Shown here one piece after another: positions 1-30,486 of a DNA stretch of 64,000 bases. The notes under the pieces are model-generated. The model was not told the DNA's origin and made no database searches. It saw only the letters and a list, made by a program, of their open reading frames with translations. This DNA is from Paramacrobiotus metropolitanus. Taxonomy: Eukaryota > Tardigrada > Eutardigrada > Parachela > Macrobiotidae. Positions within the stretch are counted from its first letter, which is position 1, and each line of letters opens with the position of its first letter. Made by a program: the position numbers and the translations under genes. The stretch spans positions 558,001 to 622,000 of the forward strand of contig NW_026570268.1 of the NCBI RefSeq assembly GCF_019649055.1. Direction: 5' to 3'.

Positions 1-27
1 CGTGACATTAATGTTGATTTTTAACAG

Positions 28-174
28 AATTTCTACGATAATCTGATGAACATGCTGGATGAGCGCGGCATCAACTCGGACTTCGTGCGCGAGCTGGTGG
101 ACTTTTGCACGCTGTACGAGCAGAAGCTGTACGTTAATCTCCTGGAGAACCTGATGGGCATCGTCAAGCCCTGA
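28..174 (+). CDS. C1QBP: C1QBP/p32 (MAM33 family) mitochondrial protein, last exon
   Basis: This is the last coding exon of a gene that continues off the left edge. A pyrimidine-rich acceptor ends at base 27, and an open frame of 48 codons runs to TGA at 172-174. The peptide contains LDERGINSDFVRELVDF and then LYVNLLENLMGIVKP. This matches the C-terminal helices of C1QBP/p32, where DERGI..DF..ELVDF..YE...Y..LLE.L is the family signature. C1QBP is an acidic, doughnut-shaped homotrimer of the mitochondrial matrix, linked to mitochondrial ribosome function and oxidative phosphorylation. The C-terminal helix seen here contributes to the trimer interface in the known structures. The targeting peptide and the core beta-sheet lie outside the window. 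Identification rests on similarity alone, but it covers the whole exon. Confidence 0.85.
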   Translation, partial: NFYDNLMNMLDERGINSDFVRELVDFCTLYEQKLYVNLLENLMGIVKP

Positions 175-765
175 GGCGGAGGGACTGTATCCAAATCAGC
201 GTCTCAGCGGATGCGTCGTCCGCCGTCGTGTAGTTTCCGCTTCGCGGCCCTTTCGTTTTCTTGTTGTATATACCGCGCTGGAAGTGTTGCTTGGAATGCG
301 CTCGCAAGATATTCCTTTTCTTTTTGTTTAATGGCATCGGCATGATACGCATCAGTGGTGGTTTACGCAGCCAGTTGTTCGTCGAGAAATTTGCCAATTA
401 AAAGTTCGTACAAGGATTTTGACCGGTATTGGGATTAACTTTCGAAATTAACGACAACGCCATCCACAGATTAAAAATTAATCAACATAGTTAATAAATG
501 CTAAAAAATGCCCTGTTATTGTCGGCATTTTGGCTGTTGAACTCATCATCAGTCAGCAGCACAGAATTTACGAGAAAATAACATTAAAAAATTCGGCTGA
601 GATTAATCCAATATTCGACCGGAGCAACTTGCTTATTGTTAGCTGACTGAATAAAAAAAAACTTAGTCCGCTAAGGCACAAAATGATAAAAAAGGACCAG
701 TTAAAACCTGTAAAACCCAACTGCGCGCGAAATAATTCCTATCGGCTATCCGATCAACTGCACAA
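175..765. other. 3' flank of C1QBP and spacer to the convergent gene
   Basis: No gene is seen here. The stretch becomes AT-rich after about 400. Plus-strand AATAAA hexamers at 493-498 and 650-655 are candidate polyadenylation signals for the C1QBP transcript. The 77-codon open frame on the minus strand (164-397) overlaps the C1QBP stop codon and resembles nothing known. Confidence 0.5.
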
Positions 766-3455
766 TTAGTCTGCAAAATCTTGGTAGCATCCGTGCAGCG
801 CTGCCAGCGTCAGATTATTCAAAGTGGAAACGTCCAGTTGGCGCAGACGCTGCGCATACATGGCGTCCCACTGCAGAGGATCACCGGAGGGACGAGGAAT
901 GTCCATCCTGATTAAAATAAATAAAAATATCATAACTGAGCAAATACAAATACAGAGTACAATCATTTCCGCTGTGCCCGAGTAACAAGATTTTCAAAAC
1001 CGCAATTCTCAAAAATTACTACAATATCATTATAGCAAGATTTTTCAAAAATGAAATCCATAAAAATTAGTACAATAATTCTGATAAAAATTCCCAAAAA
1101 TTAATCTGATATAATAATTATTATAAATCTCGAATCTGATCAAAAAAATACTAGTAATTGTTCAAAATATTAGTGGTCAGTGCCGCTTACTGCTTAAAAA
1201 ACTGGCGAATTCCCTTAATCCATTTGCGATCCTTCTTCACCTCCTTCACCCATCGCTCATACACCGCCGCGACCTTTTTCTGCACCTGGGGACCGACGGC
1301 CGGACAGCTGTCCGCCGCCGCGGCGACGAAGCGCCGCAACTGTTCCGCAACACGTTCTCCGCGGCGGAAACGCAGCTGCGGAATGACCACCACCACATCG
1401 CCGAGGTGCTGCTCGCTTTCGTCCCGCATCAGCTTCTCCAGCGGCGGATGCCAGCCGGTGCAGTCAAACAGCAGCAGTCGGGCGGAGGAGCAGATGGACG
1501 GCGACGCCATGTAGTTGACCAAGACTAGCTCGTCGCAAACGCTGAGCAGTGTGGTCAGAGCGTGCGTGGTGAACATGCCCTTGCCTTCGGCGACCGGGAG
1601 GCTCAGAAAAGGGACGGCTGACCAATCCGCCTCATCGTACCCGTTAGCCGCAATGATTTTCCGCAAACGGATGCCTTTGCGCTCCAGAACAAACTGGGCT
1701 CCGTACAGCCACGCATCGCCGCCCGGCAGCGTGACCTGGCCGTCGCCCATCAGCAGCAGTGTCTCGGTGTCGGGGCGGATGAAGCGGTCCAGGGTGGCCA
1801 GGAGGTGGTACTCCCCATACTCGGATTCCAGGCACCATTCCTGCTCATACGGCTTCTTCCCGGCCATGTCCAGCATCACCACCCGCTTATCCGTGAATTT
1901 TCCCAGAATCTCTCGCCACAACGCGCACACTCTGCTTACAGCAGCAAAATTAAAACAACTTAAACATCGCTTACATGATGCTTCTAATAAAAAAAATGAC
2001 AAAAATATTACTAATGAATATAACTAATTTTTATTATTTTTTAATTTTTATTGTTTTATTAATCTTTAATAAAGCTTGTCCTATAATTTAGGAGTTTTTG
2101 TTACAGATCTTGTCCCATAATTTATAAGTAATAATCGTTAACAAAGTGAACTTGCCGGGAGAAGCGGAACTGGCTTTCGGCATCCACATTTGTGAGAATC
2201 CCGGTCAAGATCGGCAGCGAAAGTTGGCTTATGGACATTTCTTCCTCGTCCGCCACGGTGTCATCGGTGGAGCCTTTGAAAAAGGCCAAATCATATGAAT
2301 GAAATATTTAACCAAGTAGCCATATGATGCGTTCATCATCGGTACAATGTACAGTACTGTACATGAACAGTTGTACAACAACATTCCCTCAATTAAATGT
2401 TTAAAAATTCATAATAAACATTTCAAACATTTAAATATATTACGTAACCATTTTCAACATACAGAAAATTTATTCTGGAATTTAAGAAGATTTTTTTAAG
2501 TTTTTTATTATTTTTCATTATTATTTTGGCACTGACCGTAATCCAGCGCTCCCGGGAAAGCGTCCATCGCCAGCGCTGACTGATTGCGGAGATATCGCCT
2601 GCAAGCCTTCTTCAGCGCCGCCTCATCCCACCACATCCGGCGCCCGCTGGCCGCATGCTGCAGCTCCAGACAGACGAACGTCAGCGTGTCCGTTGCCGCG
2701 CGCACGAAGACGCGCACACCCACGTGCGCCCCGTAACTGATGTGCTGCGGCTCAAAGCCGTTCCCGGGACGCACTGGCATCGAGTAGAATGTCGTCAGAT
2801 TATTGCGTACGCGCCGTCCGATGGGACAGTGTTCACCCGTGTATTCGTCGTAATCGAAATAATCGCCACTACCCAGGGCGAACTGGCAGGCCCGGCCCAC
2901 GAACGCCGGCAGACTGTCCACGGCGCGCAGTGCACCCGCCCCGGGGAACGGAATGACATGTTTGCGGAATGTAAGGCCATCGGTGCGCTGGAAGAAATTC
3001 TGCCCGTCCTCCGGCACGGGCAGGCGACGGGTGCACTGGTTGCGGTACACAAGATAGCCCTTCCCTGGTGGCGTAGTGTTCGACTGGGAACGATCCTGGG
3101 CCTTGTCACCCAAACGCACAATCAGTACCCGGGCTTTCCGCTGCGCAACGATCGTGGCGGGACGGAAGATCATCGGTCCATCGTGGCTGTCTCGCAGCGC
3201 CACCGGCAGGGAGTCCGTGACCAAGGGGAACAGATCTTTATACAGAAAGTGGTGCGGCCAGAGACGGCTGGAGTGGATCCATTGGGCCGGCACGCTGCGG
3301 GCATCGAAATCAACGAGGAAGTGCGGGCCGTTGACGTCTTGCACGTAGCCCAACCACCACTGGCCGCCGTCGCGCAGCGCCAGCACCGTGTTGCCGTAGT
3401 TGACTTCCCACGCGCCGGACCATAATTCACGAAAGTAACGGGTAGTGGCGCTCAT
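766..3455 (-). CDS. F-box-like protein of a probably lineage-expanded (tardigrade-type) family
   Basis: Four exons join in frame: 3455-2537, 2273-2156, 1931-1191 and 907-766, giving about 639 residues. The N-terminal half (residues about 15-75) has WEVNYGNTVLALRDGGQ and PAQWIHSSRLWPH, a Tudor/Agenet-like look that I recall from large multigene families in tardigrade genomes. Residues about 322-356 (LSLPILTGILTNVDAESQ, then SRVCALWREIL) have the pattern of an F-box: a leading LPIL, a helix, then xRVCxxWREI. F-boxes bind Skp1 in SCF ubiquitin ligases. The C-terminal 280 residues (MLDMAGKK, LLLMGDGQVTLPGG, LLLFDCTGWHPPLEKL) are unassigned and could be the substrate-binding part. Intron 2 uses a GC donor. 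No transmembrane segment or signal peptide is visible. The exon joins are firm by phase; the function is inferred from the F-box only. Confidence 0.65.
1932..2155 (-). other. GC-AG intron in the F-box-like gene
   Basis: On the minus strand the upstream exon ends TCC CG and the intron begins GCAAGT. It ends CTGTAAGCAG, after which A GTG TGC GCG follows. This join restores CGA and gives the expected F-box motif SRVCALWREIL. No nearby GT donor has the required phase: GTTCAC and GTTAAC, a few bases on, are both out of phase. The donor therefore has the typical strong consensus of the minor GC-AG class. Confidence 0.65.
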
Positions 3456-4480
3456 GCTTCTGCAGAGAAATCGGGAATACGAAGTCCGAGATTAGCACAC
3501 GCAGAACAAAAATTCCACAGACAAAAATCAGTGCAACTGTGAAAACGAGCCGGTGGAGTGACTGCCGTCTCGCGCAGGTTAAGCAGTACGCACGGTGTCT
3601 TTTCGGTCATAACACGTCCCGGAAGTGGCTTGCGCCGTATTATCGCAGGCATTGCCAGGCAAAAATGTCGTACTTGTGTTCAGTCGTTTCCCTGTATCGA
3701 TATGGACGATGGTCGATGACCTGCTGAATGTTGATTTGTACGGTGCAGTCAAAGCATTTTGTGATTTAATTTTCCGAACGACTTTCTACTTTGGAATTCG
3801 GTAGATACTCTGTATTTAAATTTTGAGGTACGTATTACGGAACATTTCGTGCTAATAAAACCGATCCAGATTACAAAAAACAATTAATTTGTACGAGTAC
3901 AGTATTGATTTTAATGATTAACCACAAGGAATACAGGTTTCGAACAAAAAATCCGCACAACAGCAAATCTACCAATCCTGAAAACATGATAAACGAGATT
4001 AGCGAAAGCCTAAAAGACAGAACCCCCACATGTTACACAAACTAGGTCACTGGTTAGCGGTCGAAACGCAAAGCGTTGAATTAATAACCCCAGATCACAT
4101 CTTGCGCAACAAACAGAAAATCCATCTCCAAACTTCCACGTCCCATTCGCCAGTCCACTGTACGAGTACTGTACTTAGTACTTACTTCTGAATATGCCAG
4201 TATATCACGCACGGCCGTCCGACCTTTACGGCACTTACTTGAACTACAACGTGTACTTAGGCAATTTGTCTGCTTTCCAGTGTTTTTCGAATTTTTTTCA
4301 CATTTTTCGGTTTTGAAGTGGAAAGTAGAAAATAGAGTAGATACGCTTGTGCAGGCCTCGGTGGTGGTTTCGTTTCCCCATTTGATGCAATGTGTATTGT
4401 GGTGGGAATGTGGAGCGGTTAGCTGCTGCAAGGAAAGGTCTAATTAATCGCGTTGCCAGTGGGATTTTAATGTTTTGTGA
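3456..4480. other. Divergent spacer between the F-box-like gene and SLC35B1, with a dispersed repeat
   Basis: The two genes are transcribed away from each other, so both promoters should lie in this 1 kb. The part next to 3455 is mixed-composition sequence without a recognisable TATA box. About 3930-4045 is a copy of a repeat also found at 9685-9797: both contain CCGCACA..AGCAAATCTACCAA and end ACACAAACT. No coding sequence is recognised. The open frame at 4081-4431 on the minus strand has no family resemblance. Confidence 0.45.
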
Positions 4481-6491
4481 ATGGCACGCCCCGACGTCGT
4501 TACTGCGGAATCTGTTGCTGCGGGCAAAGGGGGACGACGCGCCGAATTAGCGGAGAATGGGCAGGCGCCGCTGCGCAGTGCGGATCAGGGCGCAGGGGAC
4601 GAGGTGGTGGTGAAGAGCGAGACGAAGAAACCCGCGTCGACAATGCCGTCGCATGCGCAGCAGCATCCCAGCACGCTGAAGCTGCTGGGCTGCGCCGCCG
4701 GGGTCTTCTTGTCCTTCTTCGTCTTCGGCATCTTCCAGGAACGCATGTGAGTTCCGCCGTGAATGCACTATGTGCTGCATACCATTTGTGATTTTTTTAT
4801 GGGGGATTGAGCGAGGGGCTTGTTGCAGAACGCGCGGCGTGTACGGCGAGAACGAGCGCTTCCACTACACACTGACGCTGGTCTTCGTCCAGTGCGTCAT
4901 CAACGCCATCTTTGCCAGACTCAGTAAGGCCTGCATTTTTATATTCTAGAATAGCTGAATTTATTTGCATTTATTAATTAATTTGTTTGCATTATTCTCT
5001 GCGTTTATTGGAGAGTTTATTCTATGTTTGTGTTGAACATTTACGAGTATTTAGGAAATTTTAAACGTGCAATAGAGCACTACCACCGTAGGGCGGCTGG
5101 ACAGTAAACAGACGCTGCTATTAGCGTGGCTTCTTTTGGAGCTGGTACGACTACGATTGCCACCGTTTGCATTCCTTGGTGTGTTGCAGTGATCTACCTG
5201 ACGCGGGAAGCCCGCGACACCACGCCGCGCTCGTTGTACGGCTGGTGCTCGCTGTCCTACCTGGCGGCCATGCTCTCCTCCAACCAGGCGCTGCAGTACG
5301 TCAACTATCCTACACAGGTGCGCACGCGTCACCCGCCCGCGGCGCTGACGGCCATGCATTAACCGATAGCTTATAAAATTGTAATTTACTGTAATAAATC
5401 AAACATTAGTGAATAAAAATTGTTTAAAACCGGAAGTATGGATTAATCGGTACGCATAGAAATGATTCAAGCTAATGTCAATGAAGACAAATTGAGTAAT
5501 TAAAAAAGTTAAATGTCCATTAATCAGCTGATCGATGTGTAGTATACAAGTCATGAATACAGGTGCTGGGTAAATCCTGCAAACCCATCCCGGTGATGCT
5601 CTTTGGCGTGTTCTTCGCGCACCGGCGGTACGCCTTCAAGAAGTACCTCTTCGTCCTCTGCATCGTTGTCGGCGTCAGTATCTTCTTCTACGAGAGCGGG
5701 AAGAAGCATTCCAAGGAGGAGCAGAAGGAGATCGGCTTCGGCGAAGCACTTCTGGTATAACAGAATTTATTGCTTTATTTTTTTCGTAATTTTCCTCATG
5801 TGATTGAATCGTTGCAGGCCCTGTCCCTGTTTATGGATGGCGTGACGGGCGCCGTGCAGGATCGTATGCGCACTTCCCACAAGACGCGCCCCAACAACAT
5901 GATGATGTGGATGAACATCTTCTCCTCTTTTCTCCTGCTCGCCGGTACGTACTGCATTTGAACGTTGCGATGGACTGCACAGACAAATTAATCGATGTCG
6001 AATAAATCAAATTAAAATTAACGAGGGAAAATAATTAGTAAGAAGCTGACGTATGATGACAGATAAAACTAAAATTGAAGGAATAAAAAAACATTTTTTT
6101 GCCGTACACGTTATGTTTTGCAGCCATCGTCGTGACCGGGGAGTTGGTGGAGGTGCTGGGCTTCATCCTGCGCTATCCGTACGTCTTGGAGCAGCTGCTG
6201 ACGTTCGCCGTGTGCAGCGCCGTGGGACAGGTACGGCACCGCGCTAATCATTTGAAATTCCTGGAAAATTAAATGTACGGTTTCAACCGGCAGTTCTTCA
6301 TCTTCCTGACGGTGGCGGACTTTGGCCCGCTGCCCTGCTCCATCATCACCACCACGCGCAAATTCTTCACCATCCTCGTCTCCGTGCTCTTCTTCAACAA
6401 CCCCATCTCCGGCCTGCAGTGGGCCGCCACGCTCCTCGTCTTCATAGGCCTCATCCTCGACGTCAAGTACGGCAAAGACCGCAAACACTGA
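4481..6491 (+). CDS. SLC35B1: SLC35B1, endoplasmic reticulum nucleotide(-sugar) transporter
   Basis: Seven exons join in frame: 4481-4746, 4829-4923, 5190-5317, 5563-5754, 5818-5944, 6124-6230 and 6294-6491, giving about 370 residues. Family blocks appear in order: [80 protein letters not shown] and [19 protein letters not shown]. These are diagnostic of SLC35B1 (UGTrel1), a multi-pass membrane protein of the drug/metabolite transporter superfamily. It was first described as a UDP-galactose transporter and later as the ER ATP/ADP exchanger AXER, which supplies ATP to lumenal chaperones. The N-terminal 60 residues are hydrophilic and not conserved. The C-terminus ends KYGKDRKH, basic but not a canonical KKXX retrieval signal. 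ATG 4481 is the first in-frame start. The gene appears complete and intact. Confidence 0.93.
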
Positions 6492-8431
6492 AACTGTCTG
6501 GTTAATGCCGCGCGTCCGTCCGCCCGCCATTCCTTTTGTACTCACACCAGAAATGAATTAATAACGATTTTATTGCCAGTTTTCGCTGTAGCTTGACCGG
6601 TGGTCTGTGCAGTATGCGTGCGTATAATGTCGTTTCCGGCGTTATGCCGGGGGTGAAATAACGTATCGGCTGCATGCGGCAAGTCTCCTTCTTTTATTCC
6701 TAATGGGTAATGGCCGATAATCACTTTTAGTGTTTCAATTGGGACAGGTTCTGTGTAAAATTAGCATGTCCGAACATTGTCCGCATCGCGACGCGACCGA
6801 CAACTGCAGAGTTCTGTGCAACACACCTTCTCCGTAAAGAATTACGTTTGGCAATACAGATTTTCACCGGAAGTGCAAAATTTGCGGCACAACACAATTA
6901 GACGTTTACTTTCTTCACCAAAAATTTTACATCATGCGTTGGTTATGATAATTGCAAAAGTATCTTGATATGTTTTTACTTCCTTCACATCTGCGTACAA
7001 AAATTTTCGAAGCAACTTCGGCAACCATAACTTATTTATTATGTACTAGTACTTTGTATACGAGTATTGATACTGTACATCATACTTTTGTCAAACGTTA
7101 CGGCAATGTCAGTAGTACTAACGATAAGTACTATGTATGTACTCGATGAAATTATTGTTAACAGTTATGGTTAATCTATTATTAACAATAAACTATTAGC
7201 TATTGCCTAACGGTAAGCCTGTACGTACATACATAGTACTTGCCGTTTGTAAAAGTTATTGGGCTTTTATAGTACCCGATACCGGAAAAAGTACTTTATA
7301 AAAATGTTTATATCCTATAGATATAAAATTATCTAGGTACCTGTTCTATCAGTAAAGCCTATTCTATCGTAAAATGCATATGTTAATGTGCCCTATATTC
7401 AATGCATATATCGTGTAGATATCTATATTCTATTGTAAAATGTATAAGATATATGTTACGATTCATATCTACGCTTATATATAAAATTAATACATTTACA
7501 ATCTATATAAAATTTCATGTACCCATTCTAGACTTCTAGTTATGCATGCCGTATACATGACATTGTATGTATGCCGTCAGTATGCGCGATACCAACGTGC
7601 TGCTCCAGCTCCGCCTGGTTTATAGGTGGGAAACAAACTGCTGAATGCTGGTAAACGGGAGAAGTTGATCGATCCATGTCAAAACTCACAATAATTCCGT
7701 CACACTGAGTCTGGCGTATGCACAGCGGAAGGCGGTCTTCCGGGCTGGGACTGGGAAACACGATAACAGGCTTGGCCGTGTGCCAGTGGCACTCCTTTTT
7801 TCTCACCGTGCGATGTGTGCACCGGTACGTACAACGCGGTGCAGTCGGGTGCAGTGCATCAATGAGCGGCGTACGTACGTCGTGACGTACGCTGCGCCGC
7901 ACTGGCCCGCGTCTGTATGGATTTGTATGAATGAATCAAGCTGCGCCTCCGCCAGCCTGTGCTGTGCGTATGCTGTCTCTTCCGCTCTTGAAATATTTGA
8001 ATGCTGGCAACTGGCATTTGGCGTTTTTCACGCATTCATTCATCGGAAAATTAGAGAGCACTAGTGTAATCATTTTGTTGTTTTCCCCCTCCATTCAACG
8101 CAGGTCGTCCATAGCACCGTGTGATCCGATTATCCAGCGCCGTCGGTAGCGCGGCATTGTCACTGGCTGCTGATTAATTATCAGGTTGCGCCATCCTGAA
8201 TGATTAGCCCCCGTTTTCCGTGGATGCTGGAGCAACGCTCTGACTCTGGTACGTTTGTAATGCACACAGTGTTGTGCCAACATATGGCAGGGACAACAAT
8301 CTCGTGTGTTGTAGACGTATCCTCGTGATGCTGGTGTCCTGAAACGCGACGTTTCAGATTTCCCCGGATTGCCTGTGATTTGTTTGTTGACATGACCGCC
8401 CCCGTTGGGGCGTGCTGCGAGTAGCGCCCCC
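6492..8431. other. Spacer and 5' region upstream of NF1
   Basis: No gene is seen. About 7000-7560 is very AT-rich and dense in GTAC-containing words (GTACTAGTACTTTGTATACG, GTACGTACATACATAGTAC) and in ATAT tracts around 7320-7510. About 7570-8400 is more GC-rich and probably holds NF1 promoter and 5' UTR sequence, but no TATA box or initiator could be called. Open frames at 7540-7902 (-) and 7780-8064 (+) match no family and were not accepted. Confidence 0.4.
8392..8424 (+). other. Short upstream open reading frame before the NF1 start
   Basis: An ATG at 8392 opens a frame of ten codons closed by TAG at 8422-8424, only seven bases before the NF1 ATG at 8432 and in a different frame. If the transcript includes it, ribosomes would have to leak past or reinitiate, which could damp NF1 translation. 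The transcription start is unknown, so its presence in the mRNA is inferred. Confidence 0.35.
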
Positions 8432-28572
<20,141 letters not shown>

Positions 28573-28867
28573 ACGGTGTAGCTGTACAGATTGATTTGAT
28601 CTCGCCGAGTTAATTATACAAAATGATTATTCGCTATTTTTATGCTGCTTTTATTCAGATTTCTATCGATCCGGGATTTTAGCATTTTATCCGTTGATTT
28701 ATGCGTAATTTCACGATGGAGATTTTATTGTAAAATGTGTGTAGTTATTTTTATATACAGATACGTGCTTCGTTTTAATGGATGGCACACGAATTCTGTC
28801 TGCAGCATGCGCCAACATCATCCAGATAATTAGGCTATTTTGTTAGATATTAATATATACGGGTGTT

Positions 28868-28921
28868 AATAAATTAAATAATAAATATCAATAAATTTGG
28901 TTATTTTATTAAACCAATAAA
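28868..28921 (+). terminator. Cluster of four AATAAA polyadenylation signals for NF1
   Basis: Four canonical hexamers lie within 54 bases, about 300 bases past the NF1 stop codon. Cleavage is expected 10-30 bases beyond whichever one is used. Confidence 0.55.
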
Positions 28922-29003
28922 TACGTCATTAATCCAGCAGGCTGCAGTTCTGTAGTCGTATAATTGTCGCGCTGGGAAATGACGGTGTCTGGTCAAATTA
29001 ATT

Positions 29004-29009
29004 TTTATT
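29004..29009 (-). terminator. Polyadenylation signal for the RNF185-like gene
   Basis: TTTATT on the plus strand is AATAAA on the minus strand, about 145 bases past the TGA of the RNF185-like gene. Confidence 0.45.
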
Positions 29010-29151
29010 AAGATCCCCAAGAAAAGCTACCCAGTAAAATCGGAGAAAAATTAAATTAAAACAGAATGCATAAAACAAAGAGGCCGTATGGAGGTGCAGT
29101 CGCGTGAGCGCGGAATTAACGGATAAAAACCGACTGCCTGGTCAGCGTGGC

Positions 29152-30486
29152 TCAGTAGAAGATGATCCAGAGGATGAGCATGACGGCCAGCCACAAAAAG
29201 ATCTGACTGACCAGTCCGTTCTGCGCCGGCGCGTTCACTGCGGACAGAAAGACAAGAACATTCATTAAGTGGACAGGAAATAATGTTGCGTCACGGCACT
29301 GACCGTTGGGTCCGGCGGCGTTGAAGGCGGCGCTGAGGAAGCTGAAGGGAAAGAGGCCCAGGCCCACCGACACGTGGAAGCCGCCGTTGCCGGCGCCGCC
29401 GCCCATCCCGCCGAAGGGGAATTGCTGCGCCAAACACACCCAGCATGCACGTTGCCCGTTTCATACACGCTAACTATCCGTTTATTATTACATACACAAA
29501 ATTTATTCCCATTTTATAACGTTAATGTTTATTATTACATTTCATTGATTTGAATTCACAGTATTTTCGGTTAACTGGATCAAATGTAGTTATATGGATT
29601 TACCTTGAACGATACAATTCGTATATACGAGTGACACAGAGAAGAATAATAACAACAGAAGAGAGCACCAGCTCGCAGCTTACAAAAAAGTCGTTGCCAC
29701 CGCCACCGGGCGGCGCTTCCGTCCGTTGCGCGCGGGGCCGCGGCGGGACGGCCTTCTTTCTACAAAGACCGCACACATTGAAACTACTTATCATTAGTAA
29801 AATATTGATAAGCACAATCATTAATTAATAATATTAATGTTTATTAATTTTAATTTATTAATATTACAACTGCTGTTATTAAAAATAATAATAATAATAC
29901 AAGGAATGATCATTGTTACTAACCGGGGATCCTCCTGCTTGCTGTTGCGGCCGTACAACGGCACCACCTTATCGCGGTCCACCGCCGCCTTGCACACCGG
30001 ACAGGTCTGCTGCTGGCCCGGCGGCCGCATCTCCAGCCACCCGTGCAGACACGCCCAACTGCCACAACACTACAATTACTCCCAAACTACTGCATCATTT
30101 TGTGATGTCGTGCTTTACCAGAACAAGTGTCCGCAGAGACTGACGACGGGATCGGTGGGGCTGTCGAAGCAAATGTTGCACTCGAACATGTTCTCCTTCT
30201 CCGGTGCGGCACTGCCGCTGCCGCTCGCCTGCGGCCGGCTGGAGGACTGGGACGAGGATGAGGCGGGGGAAGGGGCGGCCTCGGTGTCGCGTACGTCCGT
30301 AGCGCCGTCTGTCGTACCTGTCGGCCCCCCTTCGCTGGCAGGCGCCTGCATATCCGCCGTCACGTCATTTTCCCGGGCCGCTGCGGCCCCCAGGCGGTAG
30401 CCCTTCCCCGCCGCCTTGAAGGCCCCCGTCTCCGCCGTGGAGCCCCCCGCGGCCCCTTCGTCACCCCGCGCTCGTGACCAATCCAT
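29152..30486 (-). CDS. RNF185: RNF5/RNF185-like membrane-anchored RING E3 ubiquitin ligase
   Basis: Five exons join in frame: 30486-30119, 30058-29924, 29759-29684, 29424-29304 and 29237-29152, giving about 261 residues. A hydrophilic Ala/Ser/Gly-rich N-terminus of 100 residues is longer than in the human proteins. A C3HC4 RING follows: FECNIC (C103, C106), LCGHLFCWAC (C118, H120, C123, C126) and CPVC (C142, C145). Next comes the family block [11 protein letters not shown] with a PPRPRAQR linker. A Gly/Phe-rich segment ([17 protein letters not shown]) leads to a C-terminal transmembrane helix ([15 protein letters not shown]) that ends the protein. RNF5 and RNF185 sit in ER and mitochondrial outer membranes and ubiquitinate misfolded membrane proteins (ERAD). 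The single gene could be orthologous to both vertebrate paralogues. The gene appears complete. Confidence 0.9.

Larger units (their letters stand above)
28573..29151. other. NF1 3' UTR and convergent spacer to RNF185
   Basis: AT-rich, with no coding sequence seen. AATAAA hexamers at 28868-28873, 28880-28885, 28890-28895 and 28916-28921 are likely NF1 polyadenylation signals, which would give a 3' UTR of about 300-370 bases. The RNF185-like gene ends from the other side. Confidence 0.5.

Noticed and set aside
164-397. 77-codon minus-strand open frame overlapping the C1QBP stop
   Set aside because: Antisense to coding and UTR sequence, no family resemblance, poor codon usage.
1158-2027. Plus-strand open frames at 1158-1514 and 1515-2027
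   Set aside because: Ser/Arg-rich shadows of the GC-rich minus-strand exon 3 of the F-box-like gene.
2655-3425. 256-codon plus-strand open frame
   Set aside because: Exact shadow of exon 1 of the F-box-like gene, whose minus-strand product has the family motifs.
7540-8149. Open frames upstream of NF1 on both strands
   Set aside because: No domain, no splice partner and mixed composition; probably NF1 promoter and 5' UTR sequence.
8405-8431. NF1 start at a non-ATG codon at 8405
   Set aside because: The codon is TTG; the first in-frame ATG is 8432, and an in-frame TGA lies just upstream.
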